From positions 496,001-560,000 of the forward strand of contig NZ_CP070351.1 in assembly GCF_016919385.1 (NCBI RefSeq): 64,000 bases of DNA, written 5' to 3'. The notes under the pieces are model-generated. The model was not told the origin of the DNA. It saw only the letters and a program-made list of their open reading frames with translations, and searched no databases. Shown piece after piece: positions 1 to 8,197 of this stretch. The translations under genes were made by a program, and so were the position numbers. Positions within the stretch are counted from its first letter, which is position 1. Each line of letters opens with the position of its first letter. This DNA comes from Gordonia sp. PDNC005 (GTDB taxonomy: Bacteria > Actinomycetota > Actinomycetes > Mycobacteriales > Mycobacteriaceae).

Positions 1-1
1 G

Positions 2-1222
2 ACCGTCGCGTCCGGTGCGACTCCGGACGAATGTGTTGAACAGATCGACATCGGCGGACCGTCGATGGTCCGTGCGGCGGCCAAGAACCACCCGTCGGTG
101 GGTGTTGTGGTCGACCCGTCCGACTACACGAAGGTCACCGAAGCAGCAGCCGCGGGCGGTTTCACACTCGCCGAGCGCAAGGCCCTCGCCGCCAAGGCGT
201 TCCGCCACACCGCTGACTACGACGTCGCGGTCGCCTCGTGGATGAGCAGCGTCGTCGCTCCCGATCCTGAGTCCGACTTCCCGGTGTGGGCGGGCGCGAC
301 GTGGGAGCGCGCCGACGTGCTGCGTTACGGCGAGAACCCGCACCAGGCCGCGGCCCTGTACACCTCGACGAACGGCCCGGCAGGCCTCGCGCAGGCAGAG
401 CAGCTGCACGGCAAGGCCATGTCGTTCAACAACTTCACCGACGGTGACGCCGCATGGCGCGCCGCATACGACCACGCCGATCCGGCCGTCGCGATCATCA
501 AGCACGCGAACCCCTGTGGGATCGCGGTGGGCGCAGACATCGCCGAAGCGCACCGTCGTGCACACGCATGCGACCCGGTCAGTGCCTACGGCGGTGTCAT
601 CGCCGCGAACCGCGAGGTGAGCGTCGAGATGGCCGAGCAGGTCGCCGACATCTTCACCGAGGTGATCATCGCGCCGTCGTACGCCGAGGGCGCCGTCGAG
701 GTCCTCTCGCGCAAGAAGAACGTCCGGATCCTCGTCGCCGAGGCGCCGAGCGAGAAGGCCGCCGAGATCCGACCGGTGTCCGGCGGAATTCTCCTCCAGC
801 AGCGCGATGTGATCGACGCCGAAGGCGACGACCCCGCCAACTGGACGCTCGCCGCGGGTGACGCCGCCGACGAGAAGACCCTCGCCGACCTGGTGTTCGC
901 GTGGCGTGCCTGCCGCGCGGTCAAGTCGAACGCGATCCTGCTCGCCGCTGACGGGGCGTCGGTTGGCGTCGGCATGGGCCAGGTGAACCGGGTGGACTCG
1001 GCACACCTCGCCGTCAACCGTGCGGGCGATCGTGCCAAGGGCTCCGTCGGCGCGTCGGACGCCTTCTTCCCGTTCCCCGACGGCCTGCAGGTGCTGCTCG
1101 ACGCCGGTGTCCGGGCCGTCGTTCAGCCGGGCGGGTCGATCCGAGACAACGAGGTCATCGAGGCGGCCAAGGCTGCGGGCGTGACCATGTATCTCACCGG
1201 ATCGCGCCACTTCGCGCACTGA
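2..1222 (+). CDS. purH: PurH, bifunctional AICAR formyltransferase / IMP cyclohydrolase (5' end outside window)
   Basis: This enzyme performs the last two steps of de novo purine synthesis: it formylates AICAR with 10-formyl-THF and cyclises FAICAR to IMP. The frame is open from base 2, so the gene starts upstream of the window; 406 residues are present and, against a usual length near 520, roughly the first 115 are missing (most of the N-terminal MGS-like cyclohydrolase domain). Visible landmarks are [15 protein letters not shown] near the break, [15 protein letters not shown] and VKSNAILL, all typical of the C-terminal AICAR transformylase domain, and the end [14 protein letters not shown] ([10 protein letters not shown]). 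The TSUP gene follows 3 bases after the stop, so the two may be cotranscribed. In M. tuberculosis the chelatase-like pair found at 10-13 kb also lies next to purH; here about 9 kb of other genes intervene. Confidence 0.97.
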   Translation, partial: TVASGATPDECVEQIDIGGPSMVRAAAKNHPSVGVVVDPSDYTKVTEAAAAGGFTLAERKALAAKAFRHTADYDVAVASWMSSVVAPDPESDFPVWAGATWERADVLRYGENPHQAAALYTSTNGPAGLAQAEQLHGKAMSFNNFTDGDAAWRAAYDHADPAVAIIKHANPCGIAVGADIAEAHRRAHACDPVSAYGGVIAANREVSVEMAEQVADIFTEVIIAPSYAEGAVEVLSRKKNVRILVAEAPSEKAAEIRPVSGGILLQQRDVIDAEGDDPANWTLAAGDAADEKTLADLVFAWRACRAVKSNAILLAADGASVGVGMGQVNRVDSAHLAVNRAGDRAKGSVGASDAFFPFPDGLQVLLDAGVRAVVQPGGSIRDNEVIEAAKAAGVTMYLTGSRHFAH

Positions 1223-1225
1223 TCG

Positions 1226-1975
1226 ATGACGCCCGCCGACCTGGTGCTCCTCGTCGGGGCGGGCTTCGCCGCCGGGCTCGTCGGATACGTGACGGGCCTG
1301 GCGTCGATCGTCAGTTATCCGGCGCTTCTCCTTGTCGGGCTGTCGCCGCTCTCCGCCAACGTGACCAACACGGTGGCGATGGTGGCAGTCGGCGTCGGGA
1401 GTTTCGCCAAATCGGGACGTGAGCTCATCGATTACGTCGGACGACGATCTCTCGCCGCCAGTGGAGCCGCGGCTCTGTTGGGCGGAGCGGTGGGTGCAGG
1501 CTGCCTGCTCGTGGCACCTGATGCGGTCTTCGCTGTCCTCGTCCCGTATCTGGTGGGCGCGGCATCGGTTGCGCTGCTGGTGCAGCCGAGGCTGCGCACC
1601 TGGATCGCCAGTGACGCCGACCAGCCCGTGGTATGGCTGATCGGCGTCTTCGCAGTCTCGATCTATGGCGGCTATTTCGGTGCGGGTGCGGGCGTCGCCT
1701 TCGTCGCCCTCGCACTACTGGTCACATCAGTGCCGCTGCCCAAGGCGATCATCTACAAGTCTGCACTCCTCGGCGTCGCGAACGCTGTTGCCGCTGTCGG
1801 ATTCATCGTGTTCGGTCCGGTGCACTGGACGGCCGCTGCCGCGATGGGCATCGGTTGCCTGGCGGGAGGTTGGGCCGGACCGCCCGTCGTCGACCGCCTG
1901 CCGGTGACACCGCTCCGCATCACGATCGGTCTCGCGGGGCTGGGTCTTGCGGTCTGGCTCGCTGTCTCGTCGTAA
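1226..1975 (+). CDS. TSUP family (TauE/SafE, DUF81) membrane permease
   Basis: This is a 249-residue protein with about eight hydrophobic segments, which fits the TSUP family of anion/sulfur-compound permeases (TauE/SafE). Family features seen are an N-terminal membrane half with a Gly-rich turn (GLVGYVTG) and a second half opening with SIYGGYFGAGAG, the internal repeat signature of this fold. The start is the ATG 3 bases after the purH stop, and translation is probably coupled. The substrate cannot be read from sequence; sulfite, sulfonates and other organosulfur anions are known for relatives. The tau-like sulfonate operon lies 4 kb downstream but is not contiguous, so any link is only an inference. 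Confidence 0.85.
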   Translation: MTPADLVLLVGAGFAAGLVGYVTGLASIVSYPALLLVGLSPLSANVTNTVAMVAVGVGSFAKSGRELIDYVGRRSLAASGAAALLGGAVGAGCLLVAPDAVFAVLVPYLVGAASVALLVQPRLRTWIASDADQPVVWLIGVFAVSIYGGYFGAGAGVAFVALALLVTSVPLPKAIIYKSALLGVANAVAAVGFIVFGPVHWTAAAAMGIGCLAGGWAGPPVVDRLPVTPLRITIGLAGLGLAVWLAVSS

Positions 1976-2039
1976 TACCAACGCGTATACGCGGAGAGTC
2001 GGGCTGATTCGCCGAAAACGACTGGAATACGTGTTGGTA
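1976..2039. terminator. Long inverted repeat between convergent genes
   Basis: TACCAACGCGTAT at 1976-1988 is answered by ATACGTGTTGGTA at 2027-2039 (12 of 13 pairs). A second, inner stem AGTCG/CGACT sits inside the loop. The element fills the gap between the TSUP gene and the convergent ABC permease gene, so a bidirectional terminator is the simplest reading. There is no T-tract, so intrinsic termination is not certain. Confidence 0.5.
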
Positions 2040-2053
2040 CTACGAGATCAGGG

Positions 2054-2773
2054 TCAGGGGATCGCGCGGCGGATCGTCAGGTACGACAACCCGGCGAGTA
2101 CCGCGTCCACGACCAGGATCAGACCCGCGGCTTCGAGGGGACGCAGGTCGGCGAGCCAGCGTCCGAGGGCGGGCCACTGATCGGCGAAACTGATGGCGAA
2201 CGCCGCGACCAGGATCGCCAGGACAATGCCGATGCCGGTTGCGATCAGCCAGACCAAGCCGAACCGCTTGTAGAGGGTGGACGCCCAGAATCCGATGGAG
2301 AACGCCAGCATGGCGATCGCGAAGTACAGGATCATCGCTGCGATCGGTCCGGAATCCCAGATCCACGGAAGATAGAAGAAGTAGCCGTCGAAGCCCCATC
2401 CGTCGGTGGCCCGCTCGATGCCGCCGCCCACGATGAAGGCCGCGGTGAGCGTGAGGGACGTGATGCACGCTGTCGCGAAGGTGCCGATGAAGAACTCGCG
2501 TCTGCTGATGCTCAATGCCTGTGAGAACGGGAACGTGAACGATAGGGCTTGCACGCCGACCACCAGGAAATACCAGAGCGGGGCCTGGGACCCACCGCCG
2601 TACATCGGTTCGGTGCGGTCGCTCGCCGAGAACGCGACGATTCCGTAAACGAGCATCGTGATCGTGAATGATGCACCGAGGATCAACAGGGGTATCCAGA
2701 CGAAGGTGTGCTTGTTGATCAACTGCATGCGGATCACCTTGCCGGTGCGCAGGGTGGGGGTCGCGGTGGTCAT
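2054..2773 (-). CDS. ABC transporter membrane subunit (ABC-2 like)
   Basis: This 239-residue protein has about six hydrophobic segments and no soluble domain. It overlaps the 3' end of the ABC ATPase gene by 4 bases (ATGA), so it is the membrane partner of that ATPase. The order GntR regulator, ATPase, permease is that of YtrA-type operons in Gram-positive bacteria. Pore-forming permeases of this class export lipids, peptides or antibiotics; no substrate can be assigned. The sequence contains the SRREFF motif near residue 90, frequent in ABC-2 like subunits where a cytoplasmic loop contacts the ATPase. Confidence 0.8.
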   Translation of the reverse strand: MTTATPTLRTGKVIRMQLINKHTFVWIPLLILGASFTITMLVYGIVAFSASDRTEPMYGGGSQAPLWYFLVVGVQALSFTFPFSQALSISRREFFIGTFATACITSLTLTAAFIVGGGIERATDGWGFDGYFFYLPWIWDSGPIAAMILYFAIAMLAFSIGFWASTLYKRFGLVWLIATGIGIVLAILVAAFAISFADQWPALGRWLADLRPLEAAGLILVVDAVLAGLSYLTIRRAIP

Positions 2774-3705
2774 CGGAGTGCTCCTCTCGCGTGCGCTCGG
2801 CTTCGGGCGCCCGACGTCGTACGGGTGGTGTCCGCGTGTTGGGTGAAGCGGACGATCAGTTCTTGGAGAGAAACCGGCGCGGTGTTCAGGTTCAGCTCGT
2901 CGATGCGTCGGAGGTCCTGGACGTCGAGTGCGCCGAGGACCGTTGCGGATGCGACGGAGCCGAGACGTTCGCGGTGGAGCTCTTCGCGTCCGCCCACGAA
3001 TTCGTCGACGGCGCTCTCCGCGCCGATCACGGTGACCGCTCGACCGCGGAGGTCGTCAGCGTCCTCGTCGAGGACGATCGATCCGTCGTCGACGACAAGA
3101 ACTCGTTCGATGAGGTCGGAGATCTCGTCGATCAGGTGGCTGGACAGAACGACGGTGCGGGGGTGTTCCGCGTAGTCGGCGAGCAGGCGGTCGTAGAAGA
3201 TCTGCCGCGCGACGGCGTCGAGTCCGAGGTACGGCTCGTCGAAGAAGGTGATCTCGGCGCGCGTCGCGAGTCCGATGATGACGCCGACAGCGGACAACTG
3301 GCCGCGCGACAGCTTCTTGATCCGGGTCTTGCAGGGCAGCCGGAACTCGTCGATGAGTTGATCGGCGAGGTCGTCGTCCCAGTTGGGGAAGAACAGTTTC
3401 GCGGCGGCGAACGCGTGTGTCGGCCGGGTGTCTTCAGGGTACTTCTGGCTCTCGCGGACGAAGCAGATCCGGGAGAGGACGCCCGGGTTCTCGTAGGGGT
3501 CCTCGCCGAAGATTCGGGCGTCGCCCGCCGTCGCGAAGTTCTGCGCGGTGAGGATCGACATGAGCGTGGTCTTGCCTGCGCCGTTGCGTCCGAACAGTCC
3601 ACAGATCGTGTTCTTCGGGATGTCGAAATCGACGGAGTCCAGAACTGTGTTGTGGCCGTAGCGTTTGGTGAGGCCGCGTGCGCTGACAGCCGGGGTGTTC
3701 GTCAT
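2770..3705 (-). CDS. ABC transporter ATP-binding protein
   Basis: This is the 311-residue ATPase of a GntR/ABC operon. In order: Walker A GRNGAGKTT near residue 40, a variant signature LSRGQLS, Walker B with catalytic acid ITFFDEPYLGLDA, and the switch histidine in VLSSHLIDE. A C-terminal extension of about 90 residues after the nucleotide-binding domain is typical of export-type ATPases with ABC-2 permeases. The start is the ATG at 3705, which overlaps the regulator stop (ATGA) and has GGAGA 6 to 7 bases upstream. An upstream open frame continues but runs antiparallel in frame to the regulator gene and is not used. Confidence 0.9.
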   Translation of the reverse strand: MTNTPAVSARGLTKRYGHNTVLDSVDFDIPKNTICGLFGRNGAGKTTLMSILTAQNFATAGDARIFGEDPYENPGVLSRICFVRESQKYPEDTRPTHAFAAAKLFFPNWDDDLADQLIDEFRLPCKTRIKKLSRGQLSAVGVIIGLATRAEITFFDEPYLGLDAVARQIFYDRLLADYAEHPRTVVLSSHLIDEISDLIERVLVVDDGSIVLDEDADDLRGRAVTVIGAESAVDEFVGGREELHRERLGSVASATVLGALDVQDLRRIDELNLNTAPVSLQELIVRFTQHADTTRTTSGARSRAHARGALR

Positions 3706-4088
3706 GTCAGGTCTCCTTCGAGTGCGGTGGTGTGGGGTGCGCGGTCGCGGATGAGGGCGACGAGGTCGTCTGGTTGGAGCCCGAGCCTGCGGGCCTCGCC
3801 GAGCAGCGGCTCGATGAATCGGTCGGCGAACGCCTGCTGACGTTCGCGTCGGAGCGTGTCGCGTGCGCCGGTGGCGACGAACATGCCGACGCCGCGCTGC
3901 TTGTAGAGGATTCCCTTGTCTACCAGCATGTTCACGCCTTTCGCTGCTGTTGCGGGGTTGATCCGGTGGAAGGCGGCCAGCTCGTTCGTGGACGGCGCGC
4001 GGGTCTCCTCCGCGAGGGTTCCGTCGATGATCGAGTCGGCCACACTGTCCGCGATCTGCTGGAAGAGGGCCCGTCCGTCGTCGATCAT
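3702..4088 (-). CDS. GntR-family repressor, YtrA subfamily
   Basis: This is a 128-residue transcription factor: an N-terminal winged helix (residues about 8-75, with the LFQQIADSVADSIIDGTL opening and APSTNELAAFHRINPATAAKGVNML recognition region) followed by a short helical tail of about 50 residues. The short C-terminal part separates the YtrA subfamily from FadR- and HutC-type GntR proteins, which carry large ligand domains. The start ATG has a full AGGAGG site. The gene leads the ABC operon and lies directly behind a perfect operator, so autoregulation is likely. YtrA proteins usually answer to cell-wall-active or membrane-active compounds; the inducer here is unknown. Confidence 0.9.
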   Translation of the reverse strand: MIDDGRALFQQIADSVADSIIDGTLAEETRAPSTNELAAFHRINPATAAKGVNMLVDKGILYKQRGVGMFVATGARDTLRRERQQAFADRFIEPLLGEARRLGLQPDDLVALIRDRAPHTTALEGDLT

Positions 4089-4105
4089 GGGCGCCTCCTG
4101 TTCTT

Positions 4106-4131
4106 TGGTTAGTTACTTGACTAACTAACCA
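4106..4131. promoter_or_regulatory. GntR/YtrA operator
   Basis: TGGTTAGTTA (4106-4115) and TAACTAACCA (4122-4131) form perfect 10-bp arms around CTTGAC. The site lies 18 bases upstream of the GntR start and must overlap the promoter of the ABC operon. Symmetry, location and the known autoregulation of YtrA-type repressors all support it as the operator. Confidence 0.8.
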
Positions 4132-4183
4132 TGACACGTGGGTTGTCCGGGTGTCAAGGGCGTCGTCGTGTCAGGGTGGAGTC

Positions 4184-4564
4184 GTGAAAGAACGACGATG
4201 TCCGTGCGGCAGTGGCGAGAGCCTGGCCGCGTGTTGTGGGCGATTCCTGTCCGGCGGGGCGGCGCCGACCGCCGAAGCCCTGATGAGAAGCCGGTTCACA
4301 GCCTTCGCCGTCGGTGATCGCCAGTACCTGCTCGACACGTGGCATCCGTCGACCCGTCCATCGTCGTTGGGCCTCGACGATGGAACGCGCTGGCTGCACC
4401 TGGAGGTCGTCGAGGTTGTCGACGGTTCGCCGTTTCATGTCGGTGGAGTCGTCGAGTTCACCGCGGTCTATCGCGATGCCGACGGCAGGGGTGAGATGAC
4501 CGAGCGCAGCACATTCGAACGTGTCGACGGACGGTGGCTCTACGTGTCCGGCGTTCATCGATGA
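4184..4564 (+). CDS. YchJ-family (UPF0225) protein with SEC-C motif
   Basis: This 126-residue protein opens with a SEC-C-like zinc-binding motif (CPCGSGESLAACCG) and continues with the NTF2-like domain typical of the YchJ/UPF0225 family: AEALMRSRFTAFAVGDRQYLLDTWHPSTRP, then the WLHLEV and VEFTAVYRD strands. The molecular role of the family is not established; SEC-C motifs bind zinc and often mediate protein contacts. I chose the GTG at 4184, which gives the family-typical start just before CPCGSG; an upstream GTG at 4151 would add 11 residues of unlikely sequence. It is transcribed away from the GntR operon. Confidence 0.85.
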   Translation: MKERRCPCGSGESLAACCGRFLSGGAAPTAEALMRSRFTAFAVGDRQYLLDTWHPSTRPSSLGLDDGTRWLHLEVVEVVDGSPFHVGGVVEFTAVYRDADGRGEMTERSTFERVDGRWLYVSGVHR

Positions 4565-4572
4565 AACCTTTC

Positions 4573-4634
4573 TCAACCAAATGGTTGACAATAGTGCGGA
4601 AGAGGCGTGTACTAGTTATCAACCGGATGGTTGA
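4573..4634 (+). promoter_or_regulatory. Promoter of the ArsR operon flanked by twin operators
   Basis: Two palindromes with the same arms, TCAACC-N4-GGTTGA, lie at 4573-4588 and 4619-4634 (centres 46 bp apart). TTGACA at 4585-4590 is a perfect -35 hexamer overlapping the first operator. A -10 candidate is TGTACT at 4608-4613 (17-bp spacer) or TACTAG at 4610-4615. The second operator sits between the -10 and the ribosome site. The pairing suggests cooperative repression by the ArsR protein encoded 15 bases downstream. Confidence 0.8.
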
Positions 4635-4649
4635 ACAAGGAGGTCGGTG

Positions 4650-5003
4650 ATGTCGGATGATCAGCTCTCGCGAGTGTTCTCGGCACTCGCCGATCCGACC
4701 CGACGCGACATGATCGCCCGGTTGACCACGGCAGACGCCACCGTGAACGAACTGGCTGAGCCGTACGACGTGAGTCTGCAGGCGGTGTCCAAGCATCTGA
4801 AGGTGCTCGAGGACGCAGGTCTGGTGACTCGAACCCGCGACGCCCAGCGTCGTCCAGTCCACCTGGAAGCGGAGGTGTTCGACCTGATGACCAAATGGAT
4901 CGAACGCTATCGGCAGCAGGCGGAGGCGCGGTATCGGCGACTGGACGCGCTGCTCGCCGAGATGAACCCACAGACCGACTCGTCAGAGGAGAACGCATCA
5001 TGA
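4650..5003 (+). CDS. ArsR/SmtB-type winged-helix repressor (metal-free subtype)
   Basis: This is a 117-residue winged-helix regulator with the usual order: FSALADPTRRDMIARL, ATVNELAEPYDVSLQAVSKHLKVLEDAGLV recognition helix, then a wing with RRPVHLE. It lacks the CxC metal-binding motif of arsenic or cadmium sensors. The subtype with LADPTRR and a downstream SRPBCC gene is common and is not a metal sensor. The ATG at 4650 is preferred over the GTG three bases earlier because AAGGAGG at 4637-4643 is then 6 bases away. It overlaps the next gene by 4 bases (ATGA). Autoregulation through the twin operators is likely. Confidence 0.92.
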   Translation: MSDDQLSRVFSALADPTRRDMIARLTTADATVNELAEPYDVSLQAVSKHLKVLEDAGLVTRTRDAQRRPVHLEAEVFDLMTKWIERYRQQAEARYRRLDALLAEMNPQTDSSEENAS

Positions 5004-5491
5004 CCACCACCGCTCCGGCCGCCATCGAGGCCGACAAGAACCTGCCCGTCATCCGCATCACGCGCGACTTCGCCGCCACCCCCGCACAGCTGCTCGCTGC
5101 TCACCTCGACCCCGACCTCTTCGCCCGATGGGTCGGACCCGACGGCATGGACACCCGGATCGTCGTGTGGGATGCGCGCGACGGTGGGGAATGGCGCTAC
5201 GTCGCAGGTAGGGACGGCGAAGAGTACGGATTTCGGGGATGCTTCCACCGTATCGGCGACGACACGATCGTCCAGACGTTCACCTTCGAAGGCATGCCGG
5301 AGGACGTCTCTCTCGAAACGCTTCGTTTCGAAGACCTCGGCGACGGACGAACTCGTCTCCACGCGCAGTCGTTGGTCGACACCTTCGAAGGCCGCGACGC
5401 CTGGCTGGCGTCGGGCATGGAGGTGGGCGTTGACCAGGGATACGCAAAGCTCGACGCGATGCTCGCCGCGGGTGAGGTGACGGGCGCATGA
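5000..5491 (+). CDS. SRPBCC / AHSA1-type ligand-binding protein
   Basis: This 163-residue protein has the activator-of-Hsp90-homologue (AHSA1) SRPBCC pattern: I-TRDF-ATPAQLLAAHLDPDLFARWVGPDG, then GGEWRYV and GFRGCFHRI strands, and a C-terminal helix with GMEVGVDQGYAKLDAML. The fold forms a deep hydrophobic cavity; partners of ArsR genes in this arrangement are thought to bind small molecules, but the ligand is not known. It overlaps the ArsR gene upstream and the next gene downstream by 4 bases each, so the three proteins are made together. Confidence 0.88.
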   Translation: MTTTAPAAIEADKNLPVIRITRDFAATPAQLLAAHLDPDLFARWVGPDGMDTRIVVWDARDGGEWRYVAGRDGEEYGFRGCFHRIGDDTIVQTFTFEGMPEDVSLETLRFEDLGDGRTRLHAQSLVDTFEGRDAWLASGMEVGVDQGYAKLDAMLAAGEVTGA

Positions 5492-6057
5492 CCGCACTCG
5501 CTTCCGCGTCTCCCGCGGACCGCCACCGCATCGTCGCAGAGGGATTCGCGGCCGAGATCGTGGCGACGACGGACTGGGCTGCGGCGGCGCCTGTCGACGG
5601 ATGGGCCGCCCGGGACGTCGTCCGGCATCTCGTCGAGTGGTTCCCCGCGTTCCTCGAGGCCGGGGGAGTGTCGCTGCCAGCTGTCGCTTCCGTCGACGAC
5701 GATCCCGTGGCCGCATGGTCCGCACGATCGAAGGCCGTCCAGGAGATCCTCGAATCCGGTGATGCTGCAGGGGACTTCACCCATCCGCGGCTGGGCACGA
5801 TGCCGCTCGAGCGGGCGGTCGACCAGTTCTACTCCGCCGACGTTTTCATGCACACGTGGGACCTCGCACAGGCGGGTGGCCGTCGTCCGGCGATGGACTC
5901 GGAGTTCGCGGCCGCGCTCCTCGCCGGAATGGCTCCGATCGAGGAGATGCTTCGTGGCTCCGGCCAATACGGTCCGGCGTTCCCGACACCCGACGAATCC
6001 GATCCCGTCGTCTCTCTCGCCGCCTTCATCGGTCGAGATCCGTCATTCGTCGCCTGA
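5488..6057 (+). CDS. Maleylpyruvate isomerase-like, DinB-fold mycothiol-dependent enzyme (TIGR03086-like)
   Basis: This 189-residue protein belongs to the DinB/maleylpyruvate isomerase N-terminal superfamily: W-AAAPVDGWAARDVVRHLVEW near residue 30-55 and a conserved metal-site region DVFMHTWDLAQAGGR near residue 120. The His of HLVEW and the HTWD motif are the expected metal ligands. Actinobacterial members use mycothiol as cofactor or partner. Its exact reaction is not deducible. It ends a three-gene operon (ATGA overlap at 5488) led by ArsR. Confidence 0.82.
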   Translation: MTALASASPADRHRIVAEGFAAEIVATTDWAAAAPVDGWAARDVVRHLVEWFPAFLEAGGVSLPAVASVDDDPVAAWSARSKAVQEILESGDAAGDFTHPRLGTMPLERAVDQFYSADVFMHTWDLAQAGGRRPAMDSEFAAALLAGMAPIEEMLRGSGQYGPAFPTPDESDPVVSLAAFIGRDPSFVA

Positions 6058-6070
6058 CCCGACGCTTGAC

Positions 6071-6140
6071 GTCAACCGGCGTCACAAACCTGGAGTTCGG
6101 TGTCATCAGGTGACACCGAACTCCAGGTTTGTGCGTTGAC
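6071..6140. repeat. Perfect 23-bp-arm inverted repeat with 5-nt loop
   Basis: Arm 1 is 6083-6105 (begins CACAAACCTGGAG), the loop TCAGG is 6106-6110, and arm 2 is 6111-6133 (ends CTCCAGGTTTGTG); all 23 pairs match. GTCAAC at 6071-6076 and GTTGAC at 6135-6140 extend the symmetry after a bulge. It lies between the ArsR operon and the tau operon, both on the plus strand. It could terminate the upstream operon, but it has no T-tract and is longer than a terminator needs; a dispersed palindromic element is the alternative. Confidence 0.85.
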
Positions 6141-6257
6141 CTGTGGAGATACCGCTGTATACGCGACCGCGGCAGGATCTGGGAAGTTTGACGGGGCCTT
6201 AACGCCACGCTGATCGCAAGGCTGGGCCGCTCCACGTCGGTCAGCCATTCTCGTCGG

Positions 6258-7121
6258 GTGAGTACAACACAGACCGACGTCGACGCCCCGTCGCCGATCG
6301 ACGACGAGATAGCCGAGCCGAGAGGCTTGTGGCGGCATCCGGCCTTCGTCAAGGTCGGGTTGCCCGTCCTGTCGGCGGCACTGTTCGCAGTCCTGTGGCA
6401 GGTCGCCGCGTCGAGCGGCATCTGGTCGGCGACGTTCGTTCCCAGCATCGGATCGATCTGGAAGGCGTTCGTCGACATGTCGACCACGCACGACGGCGTC
6501 CGCGGCTACGGCGGGTACCTCCTGTGGGAGCACCTGTACATGACCCTCCGGCGAGTGCTGCTCGGTGTGACCGTCGGTGTGGTTCTGGGTGTGCTGCTCG
6601 GCCTCTCGATGGGCGTGGTCCCGTGGTTCCGTGCGCTCGTCGAGCCGTGGCTCACGTTCCTGCGGGCATTGCCGCCGCTGGCCTACTTCTTCCTGCTGGT
6701 GATCTGGCTCGGCATCGACGAGGCGCCCAAGGTGACTCTGCTCGCGCTGGCCGCACTGCCGCCGGCTGCGGTCGCGACCACCTCGGCCGTCGCCGCGACG
6801 CCGATCGCATTCGTCGAGGCGGCGAAGGCACTCGGAGCGAATCGCCTCCAGGTGCTACGCGACGTGGTGATCCCGTCCGCGCTGCCCGAGACGTTCACCG
6901 GCATCCGGCTGTCCGTCGGCATCGCCTACTCCTCAGTGGTGGCGGCCGAACTGTTCAACGGCATCCCCGGCATCGGCGGCGTTGTGAAAGACGCCAGCAA
7001 CTACAACAACACCCCCGCGGTCCTGGTCGGCATCCTCGCCATCGGGCTCTCCGGGCTGGTGATCGACGGAATCCTGCGCGTCATCGAACGACGCGCAGTG
7101 CCATGGCGCGGAAAGGCGTGA
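6258..7121 (+). CDS. tauC: ABC transporter permease, taurine/alkanesulfonate type
   Basis: This 287-residue inner-membrane permease has six predicted TM segments and the EAA-loop typical of BPD transporters (EAAKALGANRLQVLRDVVIPSALPETFTG in part: EAAKALGANRLQ near residue 195). This places it with SsuC/TauC permeases for sulfonates, taurine or nitrate. The start is the GTG at 6258 (no competing ATG). Downstream come a lipoprotein, an ATPase and a TauD-type dioxygenase on the same strand, so it is the membrane channel of a sulfonate uptake system. The order C-A-B-D differs from tauABCD of enterobacteria. Confidence 0.9.
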   Translation: MSTTQTDVDAPSPIDDEIAEPRGLWRHPAFVKVGLPVLSAALFAVLWQVAASSGIWSATFVPSIGSIWKAFVDMSTTHDGVRGYGGYLLWEHLYMTLRRVLLGVTVGVVLGVLLGLSMGVVPWFRALVEPWLTFLRALPPLAYFFLLVIWLGIDEAPKVTLLALAALPPAAVATTSAVAATPIAFVEAAKALGANRLQVLRDVVIPSALPETFTGIRLSVGIAYSSVVAAELFNGIPGIGGVVKDASNYNNTPAVLVGILAIGLSGLVIDGILRVIERRAVPWRGKA

Positions 7122-7126
7122 CTGAC

Positions 7127-8197
7127 ATGACCACTTCGACTCGCTTCGCTCGCTCAAGGGGCGGAATCAAGACGAGGCTCCTCGCGGCAGTGGTGGCCGT
7201 CGCGGCCGTGGCCGGGCTGTCCGCCTGCGCGATCGGCGACGGCACCGATTCGAGCAAGCCGACCATCCGCCTCGCGTACCAGTCGTTCCCAAGCGGTGAT
7301 CTCATCGTCAAGAACAATCACTGGCTCGAAGACGCGTTGCCCGATTACAACATCGCCTGGACCAAGTTCGACTCCGGCGCCGACATCAACACTGCTTTCG
7401 TCGCGGGCAAGATCGACTTCGGAGCCATCGGGTCGAGCCCGGTGGCGCGTGGCCTGTCCGATCCCCTGCGCATCGACTACAAGGTCGCGTTTGTGCTCGA
7501 CGTCGCGGGTGACAACGAAGCCCTCGTCGCCCGCAACGGCAGCGGCATCAACAGCGTCGCAGACCTGAAGGGCAAGCGCGTCGCGACAGCGTTCGCGTCC
7601 ACCGCGCACTATTCGCTCCTCGCTGCGCTGCGACAGGCGAACGTCGACCCGGCATCCGTCGACCTCATCGACCTGCAGCCGCAGGCCTCGCTCGCAGCCT
7701 GGCAGCGTGGAGACATCGACGCCGTCTACACCTGGCTCCCGACGCTCGACGAACTCCGCAAGGACGGAAAGACGCTGATCACCAGCCGGGAGATCGCAAC
7801 CGCGGGTAAACCGACCCTCGATCTCGCAGTGGTCTCCGGATCGTTCGCAAAGGACCATCCCGACGTGGTCGACACCTGGCGCAAGGTCCAGGCGCGGGCG
7901 CTGCGCCTGATCCACTCCGATCCGGCCGCAGCAGCCAAGGCGATCGCCGCACAACTCGGGACCACCGAGGAGGACGCCGCCGCACAGCTCAAGCAGGGCA
8001 CCTATTTGACGCCTGAGGAGATCGCATCTCCGGAATGGCTCGGCACCGACGGAAAGCCCGGCCGTCTCGCGTTCAACCTGTTCAGTGCCGCGCAGTTCCT
8101 CGCCGAGCAGAAGCAGATTCCGACCGCGCCGAGCGAGCAGGAGTTCGGTAACGCGCTGTACACGAAGGGATTGCCCGATGTCCTCGCTGACAAGTAG
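7127..8197 (+). CDS. tauA: Sulfonate/taurine-binding lipoprotein
   Basis: This 356-residue solute-binding protein has a signal peptide with charged N-region and the lipobox LSAC (acylated Cys34). The mature part is an NMT1/SsuA-type periplasmic-binding fold: the IRLAYQSFPSGDLIVKNN opening, the GAIGSSPVARG ligand loop, and GKRVATAFASTAHYSLLAALRQ, which is typical of sulfonate and taurine receptors. The gene starts 5 bases after tauC. It delivers substrate to the tauB-tauC transporter from the outer face of the membrane. Confidence 0.9.
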   Translation: MTTSTRFARSRGGIKTRLLAAVVAVAAVAGLSACAIGDGTDSSKPTIRLAYQSFPSGDLIVKNNHWLEDALPDYNIAWTKFDSGADINTAFVAGKIDFGAIGSSPVARGLSDPLRIDYKVAFVLDVAGDNEALVARNGSGINSVADLKGKRVATAFASTAHYSLLAALRQANVDPASVDLIDLQPQASLAAWQRGDIDAVYTWLPTLDELRKDGKTLITSREIATAGKPTLDLAVVSGSFAKDHPDVVDTWRKVQARALRLIHSDPAAAAKAIAAQLGTTEEDAAAQLKQGTYLTPEEIASPEWLGTDGKPGRLAFNLFSAAQFLAEQKQIPTAPSEQEFGNALYTKGLPDVLADK

